Origin: Borrelia sp. HM
Lineage (GTDB): Bacteria; Spirochaetota; Spirochaetia; Borreliales; Borreliaceae
DNA: 64,000 nucleotides
Direction: 5' to 3'
Assembly: GCF_019669085.1 (NCBI RefSeq)
Contig: NZ_AP024401.1
Location: 744,001-808,000, forward strand
Part shown: positions 38,628 through 47,292 of the stretch, piece after piece
How positions within the stretch are numbered: the first letter of the stretch is position 1
Layout: each line of letters starts with the position of its first letter
The notes under the pieces: model-generated
What the model was told of the DNA's origin: nothing
Database searches by the model: none
The model's input: the letters and a program-made list of their open reading frames with translations, nothing else
Made by a program: the position numbers and the translations under genes

Positions 38628-38679
38628 TTTATAAATTTTCTCAATATTGTGATGATTTTAATTTGATATTTTTGCTAAT

Positions 38680-38696
38680 ACTATAATTATTATAGT
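38680..38696. promoter_or_regulatory. 17-bp palindrome with two opposed -10 boxes between dinG-like and dus genes
   Basis: ACTATAAT-T-ATTATAGT is a perfect 8-bp inverted repeat about one base. Each arm contains TATAAT reading outward, so it could serve as overlapping divergent -10 elements or an operator. The matching -35 regions are weak on both strands. Confidence 0.4.
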
Positions 38697-38784
38697 AATT
38701 AAAGATGAAATCTAATAGAAAAAATAGTTATATCTTTTTATATACTTATTTACCATGTTATTGTCTTATTATATATTTAATTTT

Positions 38785-39780
38785 ATGAATTTTTTAAATA
38801 ATATAAATCGTCCAATTATGATTTTGGCTCCGATGGAAGATGTGACAGATACTGTGTTTAGAAATTTGATTCATTTGATAGGTGATGAGAAGGATGGGCC
38901 TGATATTTATTTTACTGAATTTATTTCTATAAAAGGACTTTTAAGTAAATCAAAACAGTCAATCCAGCATATTTTAACAAAAAATGATGAACTACAAAGA
39001 CCCTTAATTGCTCAAATTTGGGGTAATAATCCTGATGAATTTTTTAAGGCAATAGAAATTTTAAGCAAATTGGGATTTTGGGGGATTGATCTTAATATGG
39101 GTTGTCCCAAGAAAAAGATAGTTAAAAAGGGAGTTTGTTCTGCTTTAATTAATAATAAATCCTTAGCTCGTGAAATAATTATTGCAAGTAAAGAGGCATG
39201 TTTGAAATTTGGATTGCCTCTTAGTATTAAAACAAGACATGGATTTTTTAACTCTGAAGTTGAAAATTGGTTAGGATTTTTGCTCACATTAGGAATTGAT
39301 ATGTTGACTGTGCATCCTAGGCTTGCTATTAATCAAAGTGAAGGTCCAATAGATATGAATGTGTTTGCTGAAGTTGTTAATCTGAAAAATCAAATCAATC
39401 CTTCTACATTAGTTATTGGAAATGGAGATATTTTAAGTTTAAAGCAAGCGTATCAAATTGTAAAACAGTATTCTCTTGATGGAGTAATGTTTGGTCGTGG
39501 GATTTTTAAGAATTTAAACTTATTTAGAGAAGGTTTACCTAATTTTTTAAGTAATAATTTGAATTTTAGGTTAAATATATTAAAATTTCATATAAAAGAT
39601 TTTCATTCTACTTGGGGTACTAATAAGGATTTTAATAAACTTAAGAAATACTTTAAGATTTATTTTAATATAGATGAGAGAAATAGTGAGTATTTTTATA
39701 ACATTATAAATTCAAATAATTATGATGAACTTTTTGAAAATCTAAGCCAAATCGATATGATAGGAGATGACCTTAAATAA
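38785..39780 (+). CDS. tRNA-dihydrouridine synthase (Dus family)
   Basis: Dus enzymes reduce uridines in the tRNA D-loop using FMN. Motifs: LAPMEDVTDTVFRN at the FMN-binding N-terminus, DLNMGCPKKKIVKKG with the catalytic Cys, KTRHGF, TVHPR and GVMFGRG. I chose the ATG at 38785 (family-like N-terminus); an upstream ATG at 38755 would add ten residues. About 331 residues is normal. Which Dus class (A, B or C) I cannot say. The stop overlaps the valS start by one base. Confidence 0.9.
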   Translation: MNFLNNINRPIMILAPMEDVTDTVFRNLIHLIGDEKDGPDIYFTEFISIKGLLSKSKQSIQHILTKNDELQRPLIAQIWGNNPDEFFKAIEILSKLGFWGIDLNMGCPKKKIVKKGVCSALINNKSLAREIIIASKEACLKFGLPLSIKTRHGFFNSEVENWLGFLLTLGIDMLTVHPRLAINQSEGPIDMNVFAEVVNLKNQINPSTLVIGNGDILSLKQAYQIVKQYSLDGVMFGRGIFKNLNLFREGLPNFLSNNLNFRLNILKFHIKDFHSTWGTNKDFNKLKKYFKIYFNIDERNSEYFYNIINSNNYDELFENLSQIDMIGDDLK

Positions 39781-42413
39781 TGAGTTATGAATTTTCAAAA
39801 AATTATGATCCTAAAGTTTTTGAAGACAAAATTTATAAGAAGTGGTTAGATAATGATGTGTTTAGACCCAATTCTGGATTTAAATCCAGATTTAGTATGG
39901 TAGCACCTCCTCCAAATGTTACAGGTATTCTTCATATGGGACATGCTCTTAATTTTACTTTGCAAGATATTTTTGTTCGTTACAAAAGAATGCGGGGAGT
40001 TGATACTCTTTGGCTTTTTGGAACAGATCATGCTGGAATTGCAACACAATCGGTTTTAGAAAAACAGCTTAAAGAATGTGGAAAAAGTAGGGATGATTTT
40101 AGTCGTGAAGAATTTGTTGAAGAAATTTTTAAATTCAAAGAGAAACATAGAGAAATAATTGTAAATCAAATAGAGAAACTTGGAGCATCTTATGATCACT
40201 CTAGAGAAAGATTTACTCTTGATGCTGAGCTTTGCCAGGCCGTTAATAAAGTTTTTATTGATTTATATAATAAGGGATTAATTTATAAGGGAGAATATCT
40301 TGTAAATCTTGATCCTGGCTCTGGGAGTGTTGTTAGTGATGAAGAAGTTGAGTATAGAGAAGTTATTGGAAAAATTTATTTTGTTAAATATTTGTTAGAT
40401 GATAATAATTTTATTGAGGTTGCAACTACTAGACCTGAGACAATGTTTGGAGATGTGGTAGTTGCTGTGAATCCTGATGATGAACGTTATAAATCTTTGA
40501 TTGGTAAATATGTCACAGTTCCTATTGTAAACCGAAAGGTTAGAATAATAGCAGATCATTATGTTGATATGGAATTTGGTAGTGGTGCTTTAAAAATAAC
40601 ACCTGCCCATGACCCTAATGACTTTGAAATTGCAAAAAGGCATGATCTTCCTAAAATTAATATTTTAACTAGGGATGCAAAACTTAATGAAAATGTTCCA
40701 GTTGAATATCAAGGATTAGGAGTTAGCGATGCAAGAGTTAAAATAGAAAGAGAGCTAATAGAAAAAGGATTATTAATAGATATTAAGATTCATAAACACC
40801 AGGTTGGGCATTGTCATAGATCTGGAGAGATTATTGAACCTTATTTATCAAATCAGTGGTTTGTAAAAATGAAGCCCTTGGCTGATAATGCTTTAAAAGC
40901 TTTAATGGATGGCCAGATTAGATTTTATCCTAAGAAATGGGAAAATACATATAAGCATTGGTTGCTTAATATTAAAGATTGGTGTATATCTAGACAGTTA
41001 GTTTGGGGACACAGAATTCCTGCTTGGTATGATGTTGAAACAGGAGAAATTATTATCAGTGAAATTGATCCTTCTTTGACTGAAAGGTATAAGGGTAGGA
41101 ATTTTTTTAGGGACCCAGATGTACTTGATACTTGGTTTTCTTCTTGGCTCTGGCCATTTTCTTCTCTTGGCTGGCCAAAAATGACTTGTGATTTCAAAAA
41201 TTATTATCCTACAAATACTTTAATTACTGCTTATGACATAATATTTTTTTGGGTAGCACGAATGGTAATGGCGGGCCTTGAATTTACAGGACAGGTACCA
41301 TTTAAAGATATATACATAACACCTCTTTTAAGAGATAAAAAGGGTAAGAAGATGTCTAAATCTTTGGGAAATGGCATAGATCCTCTTGAAATTATTGAAC
41401 AGTATGGAAGTGATGCTTTGCGTTTTACTCTTGCATTTTTATCTGTTCAAGGTCAGGATTTAAACATTGATACTAAAGATTTTATGTTTGGAGCTAAGTT
41501 TGTAAATAAAGTGTTTAATGCGTGTAAATTTATTTTGACAAATTTAGAAGGTAGAGTAGTATTAGAAAGTGAAAGTTTGGAATTAGATGATGTTGATAAA
41601 TGGTTGCTTACAAGTTTGAATTCAACTATTTTAGGTATAGATTGGGCTTTTAAAAATTATAGATATAGTGAGGCCACTAAAGCCATATATGAATTTTTTT
41701 GGAATGATTTTTGTGATTGGTACATTGAAATTGCTAAAATTAATTTAAGTAATGATGATACTAATCTTCAAAATATGGTTATCTCTAAGCTGCTTTTCTT
41801 TTTAAAAGAATCTTTACTAATTATGCATCCGTTTATACCCTTTATTACTGAAGAGATTTATTCTAAGTTTATGTCTTCAAAGGATATATTGGCTTTAGCA
41901 AAATATCCTGAAACTGTTATTCAGAGAAATTTTAAGGAAGAATTTCAACAATTTAATTTATTAAAAGAATTTATTGTGTCAATTAGGACGCTTAGGAGTG
42001 AGTTTAATATAGTGCCTAGTATTAAAATTAATGTTGCATTAAAGTTTAGTGATACTTTTAAATACGAGAGATATTTTAGGAAGCATGAACATATTGCAAA
42101 AAAGCTTATTAACTTTGATTTTATTTTTTATAATGAAAATTATGAAAATATGATAGGTGTTCCTAATGTTAATTTTGAAAGTTTTGCAGATATTAAGAAT
42201 CTAATAGACACTGATAAAGAACTCTTGAGGCTTAGTAAAAAGCTAGAAAAATATGAAAAACTTAAATTTTCATCATTAAAAAAGCTTGAAAATCAAGATT
42301 TTTTGTCAAATGCTCCTGATGAGATTATTGAGCTTGAGAATTCAAAATTAGAAGAGTTTGATTCTTTCATTTTAAAAATTAACAATTATATTAGTAATTT
42401 AAGAAAATGTTAG
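39780..42413 (+). CDS. valS: Valyl-tRNA synthetase
   Basis: Class I synthetase with the HIGH-type motif as LHMGHALNFT near residue 48 and KMSKS in KKGKKMSKSLGN near residue 525. The editing (CP1) domain is present, with TTRPETMFGDVVVAVNP. The C-terminus has a Lys/Glu/Leu-rich coiled coil, as in bacterial ValRS. At 877 residues it is full length. Its ATG overlaps the dus stop codon. The 163 bases after it are AT-rich without a clear terminator. Confidence 0.97.
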   Translation: MSYEFSKNYDPKVFEDKIYKKWLDNDVFRPNSGFKSRFSMVAPPPNVTGILHMGHALNFTLQDIFVRYKRMRGVDTLWLFGTDHAGIATQSVLEKQLKECGKSRDDFSREEFVEEIFKFKEKHREIIVNQIEKLGASYDHSRERFTLDAELCQAVNKVFIDLYNKGLIYKGEYLVNLDPGSGSVVSDEEVEYREVIGKIYFVKYLLDDNNFIEVATTRPETMFGDVVVAVNPDDERYKSLIGKYVTVPIVNRKVRIIADHYVDMEFGSGALKITPAHDPNDFEIAKRHDLPKINILTRDAKLNENVPVEYQGLGVSDARVKIERELIEKGLLIDIKIHKHQVGHCHRSGEIIEPYLSNQWFVKMKPLADNALKALMDGQIRFYPKKWENTYKHWLLNIKDWCISRQLVWGHRIPAWYDVETGEIIISEIDPSLTERYKGRNFFRDPDVLDTWFSSWLWPFSSLGWPKMTCDFKNYYPTNTLITAYDIIFFWVARMVMAGLEFTGQVPFKDIYITPLLRDKKGKKMSKSLGNGIDPLEIIEQYGSDALRFTLAFLSVQGQDLNIDTKDFMFGAKFVNKVFNACKFILTNLEGRVVLESESLELDDVDKWLLTSLNSTILGIDWAFKNYRYSEATKAIYEFFWNDFCDWYIEIAKINLSNDDTNLQNMVISKLLFFLKESLLIMHPFIPFITEEIYSKFMSSKDILALAKYPETVIQRNFKEEFQQFNLLKEFIVSIRTLRSEFNIVPSIKINVALKFSDTFKYERYFRKHEHIAKKLINFDFIFYNENYENMIGVPNVNFESFADIKNLIDTDKELLRLSKKLEKYEKLKFSSLKKLENQDFLSNAPDEIIELENSKLEEFDSFILKINNYISNLRKC

Positions 42414-42576
42414 TAATTTTTTTAGTTTAAAGTGTTATTTTTTAATTGTAATTTATTTATGCAAAGTATTTCGTTTATTTGATCTTGATTAAATTATTCA
42501 TTATAGTATTCAAAGAATATCTTAAAATCTATTTTACTTTATTAAAACTTTTTAGAATTTTTTTAGATAAAATTTA

Positions 42577-43266
42577 TTATTCTTTTTGTGCTTTGATCAT
42601 ATGTTTTTTATTGTTAAATCCTTTTATTTTAGAATAATGAAAATTGGCTAATTTTAATCCATCTTTTACAATTCTTGATGCAGAAAATGTTGAAAGTTTT
42701 GTGCCAATTTTGCTTTTTTGAGAAATTGTTATAAATATTTCCTTATTCCACATTTCGGGATTTTTTTGGGGATTAAATCCATCTAAAAACCAATAATCTA
42801 CGTATTTTGGGACTTCTTTAAGTTTTGTTTTTGCATCACCAACTAATATTTTTAAATTAATATTGTCTGTTATTTTAGATTTTATGTTTTTTTTGGGTAT
42901 ATTAGGGTATTTTTTAAGCAATGTTTTGAAATAGTGCGTCTCTTTGTAAAAGAATTTTGATATTTTTTTAATGTGTTCTTTTTTTAGTGGGAACTTTTCA
43001 ATGGAGTAATAATTAATTTTTGTTTTGATATTATTTTCTTTTACGTGTTTTAAAAGTGTTATTAAATTAAGTCCTGTTCCAAATCCTAATTCAGCAATTG
43101 TTATACTTTTTTGTCTTACAAGTTCTTTATCTAATTCACAGCCCTTTATAAATACATAAATACTCTCTTCAAGCCCGTACTGGGGGTCATAATAAATATC
43201 TTCAAATTTGCTTGAATATATGGTTTTACCTTTAAACTTAAGTTTATTTATTTGACTCTTATACAT
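42577..43266 (-). CDS. mnmD: Stand-alone MnmD: tRNA 5-aminomethyl-2-thiouridine methyltransferase
   Basis: The protein equals the methyltransferase half of E. coli MnmC. The SAM-binding motif is AELGFGTGLNLITLL, and the family signature DYWFLDGFNPQKNPEMWN is intact. It makes the last step of mnm5(s2)U at wobble position 34, methylating nm5U. There is no fused oxidase domain (229 residues). The ATG at 43266 is used; a TTG two codons earlier is possible. It is downstream of groES on the same strand, with a hairpin between. Confidence 0.88.
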   Translation of the reverse strand: MYKSQINKLKFKGKTIYSSKFEDIYYDPQYGLEESIYVFIKGCELDKELVRQKSITIAELGFGTGLNLITLLKHVKENNIKTKINYYSIEKFPLKKEHIKKISKFFYKETHYFKTLLKKYPNIPKKNIKSKITDNINLKILVGDAKTKLKEVPKYVDYWFLDGFNPQKNPEMWNKEIFITISQKSKIGTKLSTFSASRIVKDGLKLANFHYSKIKGFNNKKHMIKAQKE

Positions 43267-43360
43267 GAACAAGTCATATAATATAACAACATTGTTAAAA
43301 TATTTTGTTTGACTAGGATAATAGAATATAAGCTACCAATTTTAAATTTTTTGCCTTTTA

Positions 43361-43391
43361 AGAGAAACTAACCTTAACTTTTAGTTTCTCT
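43361..43391 (-). terminator. Hairpin after groES, possible terminator
   Basis: AGAGAAACTA (43361-43370) and TAGTTTCTCT (43382-43391) form a perfect 10-bp stem, 11 bases past the groES stop. The following U-tract on the minus strand is short, so it may attenuate rather than fully terminate. Confidence 0.5.
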
Positions 43392-43401
43392 ATCTTACTC
43401 T

Positions 43402-43674
43402 TTATTCTTCTATGATAGCTATTATTTCTTTTGATTTTAAAATTAAATGTTCCTTTTCATCAATCTTTACAGCAGCTCCAGCATACTTTTCATAAAGTAC
43501 CATATCCCCAACTTTAACAGTTATTTCTTCTTTGTTAGAACCAACAGCTATGACTGTTCCAATATTTGTTTTCTCTTTTGCGTTTTCTGGTAGATATAAT
43601 CCTGAAGTTGTTTTACTGTCGGCTTCTTTTATTTTTATTAAAACTCTATCACCTAAAGGTTTAATATTTTTCAT
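43402..43674 (-). CDS. groES: Co-chaperonin GroES
   Basis: GroES caps the GroEL folding chamber. The 90-residue protein carries LGDRVLIKI at the N-terminus, the mobile loop [17 protein letters not shown] and the C-terminal [17 protein letters not shown] chose the ATG at 43674; AAGGAG lies ten bases upstream, and a TTG two codons earlier is a less likely start. groEL is not adjacent, unlike the common groESL operon; in Borrelia it is elsewhere on the chromosome. Confidence 0.97.
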   Translation of the reverse strand: MKNIKPLGDRVLIKIKEADSKTTSGLYLPENAKEKTNIGTVIAVGSNKEEITVKVGDMVLYEKYAGAAVKIDEKEHLILKSKEIIAIIEE

Positions 43675-43704
43675 TTTCAAACATCTCCTTAATTTGATAA
43701 TATA

Positions 43705-43734
43705 AATATACGAAAAAGTGAAGTATTAAGTCAA
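43705..43734 (-). promoter_or_regulatory. Promoter for groES
   Basis: On the minus strand, TTGACT (43734-43729), an 18-base spacer and TATATT (43710-43705). The start point would be near 43698, leaving a leader of about 25 bases that contains the AAGGAG site. No CIRCE-type inverted repeat is seen here. Confidence 0.6.
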
Positions 43735-43817
43735 TATATTTACATAATACTTGAAACTTAATCTAATTTTAAAGATAATTTTTTTATTAAAATATCGAAT
43801 TTAGGTGGAAAAGTAGT

Positions 43818-45449
43818 TTGATAGCAGTAAGTAATTTAGAAGTTGTATTTGGAGAGAGAATTTTATTTAAAGATGTTAATATCAAATTTTCTTCTGGAAA
43901 TTGTTATGGAATAATTGGAGCTAATGGTGCAGGAAAGAGTACCTTTTTAAAGGTTTTAGGAGGAACCATTGAACCTAGCAAAGGTGAGGTATTAATTGCT
44001 AAGAATCAAAGAATAGCTGTGCTTGAGCAAAATCAGTTTGCTTATGATGATTTCAAGGTTATTGATACCGTGATTATGGGTCACAGGAAGCTTTATGCTG
44101 TGCAAAAAGAAAAAGATGAAATTTATGACAAGCCTGATTTTAGTGATGAGGATGGAATAAGAGCCGGGGAACTTGAAGCTGAGTTTGCTGAGCTTGGTGG
44201 TTATGAGGCTGAGTCTAATGCTGCAATTCTTCTTAAAGGATTAGGTATAGATGAGTCGCTGCATTCTGTTTTAATGAGAGATATTGAGGCATCTTTAAAG
44301 GTAAGAGTGCTCTTGTCACAAGCTATTTTTGGAGATCCTGATATATTGCTTCTTGATGAACCTACTAATAATCTTGATATTCAATCGATTAAGTGGTTAG
44401 AAGAATTTTTGATCAATTTTGAAAATACAGTTATTGTTGTATCACATGATAGGCACTTTTTAAATCAAGTTTGTACTCATATTGTTGATATTGATTATGG
44501 AAAAATTCAAGTTTATCTTGGTAATTATGATTTTTGGTATGAAACTAGTAAAATTCTTAATAAGCAATTAAAAGATGCAAAAAAGCGATCTGAGGAGAAA
44601 ATTGCTGAACTTAAAGCCTTTATTCAAAGATTTTCAAGTAATGTATCAAAAGCTAAGCAAGCAACTTCAAGAAAGAAGTTAATTGATAAGATTAAAGTTG
44701 AGGATTTAAAGCCTTCTTCAAGAAAATTTCCTTATATTAACTTTAAGATTGAGAGAGATCTTGGAAAAAATGTTCTTACAATCAAAAATTTGACTAAAGA
44801 ATTTGAAGAGCAACATATTTTAAGTAAGTTTAGTATTATTATAGAACCTGGACAAAAGGTTGTTTTTTTGGGCAGTCCGATTTCAGCAAGTGCTCTTTTT
44901 GATATAATTGCCAATGAAGACAGAGATTATAAAGGGCATTATGAGTGGGGTACTACTGTTAATTTCGAATATTTTAAGAAAGATAATGAGAGATATTTTA
45001 ACGTTGATTTGAGTTTGATAGATTGGTTAAGACAATATTCAAAAGAACAAGATGAAACTTATATTAGAGGATTTTTAGGAAGAATGCTTTTTAGTCAAGA
45101 TGAAGCTTTAAAAGGAGTGAATGTTCTATCAGGAGGTGAAAAAGTAAGGTGTATGCTTTCCAAAATAATGCTTAGCGGTGCTAATGTATTATTATTAGAT
45201 CAGCCAACAAATCATTTGGATCTTGAAGCCATTACATCTTTAAATACTGGCCTTCAAGATTTTAAAGGAGTTGTATTATTCACGTCCCATGATCATCAGT
45301 TTATTGATACTATTGCTAATAGAATTATTGAATTTACACCTAAGGGAATAATTGATCGTTTCATGACTTTTTCAGAATATGTAGACGATGTTAAAGTGAA
45401 GGAATTAAGAGATAGGCTTTATGAAGGACATACCAGTTTGAAACTTTGA
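43818..45449 (+). CDS. ABC-F family ribosome-associated ATPase (YbiT-like) with degenerate second ATP site
   Basis: ABC-F proteins bind the ribosomal E site and ease stalled translation. NBD1 has Walker A GANGAGKST (34-42) and Walker B LLLDEPTNNLD with E181. NBD2 has LSGGE (437-441). However, the NBD2 P-loop reads GSPISASA (352-359), without the usual GxGK(S/T), and its Walker B ends LLLDQPTNHLD with Q462 in place of Glu. NBD1's signature is also non-canonical (near SLKVRVLLSQA). The linker between NBDs is basic and helical (about 245-300). The start is TTG with AGGTGG upstream. No membrane part is present. Confidence 0.9.
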   Translation: MIAVSNLEVVFGERILFKDVNIKFSSGNCYGIIGANGAGKSTFLKVLGGTIEPSKGEVLIAKNQRIAVLEQNQFAYDDFKVIDTVIMGHRKLYAVQKEKDEIYDKPDFSDEDGIRAGELEAEFAELGGYEAESNAAILLKGLGIDESLHSVLMRDIEASLKVRVLLSQAIFGDPDILLLDEPTNNLDIQSIKWLEEFLINFENTVIVVSHDRHFLNQVCTHIVDIDYGKIQVYLGNYDFWYETSKILNKQLKDAKKRSEEKIAELKAFIQRFSSNVSKAKQATSRKKLIDKIKVEDLKPSSRKFPYINFKIERDLGKNVLTIKNLTKEFEEQHILSKFSIIIEPGQKVVFLGSPISASALFDIIANEDRDYKGHYEWGTTVNFEYFKKDNERYFNVDLSLIDWLRQYSKEQDETYIRGFLGRMLFSQDEALKGVNVLSGGEKVRCMLSKIMLSGANVLLLDQPTNHLDLEAITSLNTGLQDFKGVVLFTSHDHQFIDTIANRIIEFTPKGIIDRFMTFSEYVDDVKVKELRDRLYEGHTSLKL

Positions 45450-45479
45450 TTGTATATATTAGACTGTTAAAGGATTTTT

Positions 45480-47159
45480 GTGGTATTTAAAATAAATATT
45501 TGTATTTTTATATTTCTAAGTAATTGTCTTCTCATTTCAGCAAATGTTAATCTTTATTTTCAGAAAGCTCTAACAGGTCAGATTTTGGGAAATCCTATTC
45601 TTGATGAAAGGCGTAATACTATTACAGTGTTGACAAAGGATAGGTGGTTGATAACCTATACTATGTCTTTAAATAAACAGTATGCTTATAGATTAAATCG
45701 TACTCCATATCCTTATCTTTTAAAAGATTTTGGCAATGGTTATTATGTCATTACAGGGCGTAATGAAGTTCAAAAGATTAGAAGAGGAAAGCTTATCTGG
45801 AAATATAATCTAGATGCACCTCCTGTAAAAGCCCCTTCAATAGGCAATGGTTACATTTTAGTGCCTAGGAGTGATGGTAAGGTTATTGCTTTAAGACTTG
45901 GAGATGGTCAAAAAATTTTTGAAGTGGATACGGAAGGGAAGGCCATAACTTCTTCTGTTGTTCTTGAAAATGGTAATTTTTATGTTGCAAATGAAAATTA
46001 TCAACTATTTGCCTTTAATTATGAGGGGGAAAAAATATGGAGTTCTGAGATTATGTCTTTTCCCAATGTATTAATGATAAGTACTAATAATGAAATAATT
46101 GTTGGATGTCAATCTGGAGATATCATTGTTTATAATAGTGATTTTGGCAATATATTAAGTTCTATCAATTTAAGTTACCCTATTAATTTTTTATTTGAAA
46201 AGTTTAATGGAGAATATATTGCAGTATCTAATATTGGGGGTTGTTTTAGCTTAAGTAGAAATCTTGATCTTATATTGTTTCAAAATTTAAATTTAGAGAT
46301 TAAAGAGGCTGTGCTTTATGATAACAAAAATCTTTTTATTGTAACGAAATCAAATGGAGTTTTGACCCTTAATGAATCTTTTAAACTGGTTGATAAGTAT
46401 GATGGAATGAAGGATATATCGGGGCTTGAAGCCAATGTTGGAATAATTGCTACAGGTGGAGTTAATTGGATATTAACTACTTATTATTATGGGTATGATA
46501 ATGAGCTTGATGTTATTGTTTGGAACCATATATTAGGCAATAGATATCATCAAAATAGGATAGATTTTAGAGAAAAATCTATAGTAGAGAATGAAGATAT
46601 TTATTTGGTTCTTGATGAAATGTTAAACTCCTCATATAGTATTGATAATTATAACAACTTTTTAAGTGTTCTAGATTCTTTAGTATTGAAATATGGTAGC
46701 TTTCCAAAAAAGTATTTGGATTTATATAAGAAAGTTATTGATAAGTGGCTTGCTCCAAGAAATGGTATTGATAGAATATCGCAAAGAGGGAAACTTTATA
46801 AGTATTTTATGTATGTTGATGATGTCTCTTCGGTTAAGAGCTTTATTAATATGGCAATTAAGGAAAAGGATATTAATAATGTCATTCAATTAGTTGAAAA
46901 TATTGCTAAATTTGAATATTACCATGGAGAAGATGATCTTGTATATAATTATATTCAATATATAGTATTAAATTATCAAGGTAATATAAAGATAGCTTAT
47001 GCTGTTCTTATGAGCTTGCGAAAGATAATTTTGAATTCTTCAGAGGATAATCTTAAAAATTGTAAAAGTAAATATTTGATACTTTTAAAGTTTATAAAAC
47101 GGCAAAATTTTTCAGAAAAAATTAACCAGTTTGTTAATGAAATTATTGCAGATCTTTGA
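45480..47159 (+). CDS. Exported protein with PQQ-type beta-propeller repeats and helical C-terminus, unknown function
   Basis: A signal peptide covers about residues 1-22. Residues 30-330 contain beta-propeller-like blades of PQQ/BamB type, e.g. GNGYILVPRSDGKVIALRLG, ENGNFYVANENYQLFAFNYEG and NEIIVGCQSGDIIVYNSDFG. The C-terminal 200 residues are helical and may form repeats. The start is GTG with AAAGGA six bases upstream. It lies 30 bases after the ABC-F gene and before p83/100. A periplasmic scaffold role is plausible, but no function is recognised. Confidence 0.78.
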   Translation: MVFKINICIFIFLSNCLLISANVNLYFQKALTGQILGNPILDERRNTITVLTKDRWLITYTMSLNKQYAYRLNRTPYPYLLKDFGNGYYVITGRNEVQKIRRGKLIWKYNLDAPPVKAPSIGNGYILVPRSDGKVIALRLGDGQKIFEVDTEGKAITSSVVLENGNFYVANENYQLFAFNYEGEKIWSSEIMSFPNVLMISTNNEIIVGCQSGDIIVYNSDFGNILSSINLSYPINFLFEKFNGEYIAVSNIGGCFSLSRNLDLILFQNLNLEIKEAVLYDNKNLFIVTKSNGVLTLNESFKLVDKYDGMKDISGLEANVGIIATGGVNWILTTYYYGYDNELDVIVWNHILGNRYHQNRIDFREKSIVENEDIYLVLDEMLNSSYSIDNYNNFLSVLDSLVLKYGSFPKKYLDLYKKVIDKWLAPRNGIDRISQRGKLYKYFMYVDDVSSVKSFINMAIKEKDINNVIQLVENIAKFEYYHGEDDLVYNYIQYIVLNYQGNIKIAYAVLMSLRKIILNSSEDNLKNCKSKYLILLKFIKRQNFSEKINQFVNEIIADL

Positions 47160-47237
47160 TTTATTTTGTGGCTAATTTTGTGTTATTATTTACTAAGTGC
47201 ATAAATGATTATTTTTTTTAAATTGATTTTTGAGTTT

Positions 47238-47243
47238 TATACT
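47238..47243 (+). promoter_or_regulatory. Candidate -10 box for p83/100
   Basis: TATACT lies about 50 bases before the p83/100 ATG, with a T-rich tract (TTTTTA) at the -35 distance. The -35 match is weak. AGGGAG precedes the ATG. Confidence 0.35.
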
Positions 47244-47292
47244 GTTTTGGTTCAATAGTAGGTTTTATGGTTAACTAGAGGGAGTTTTTGTT

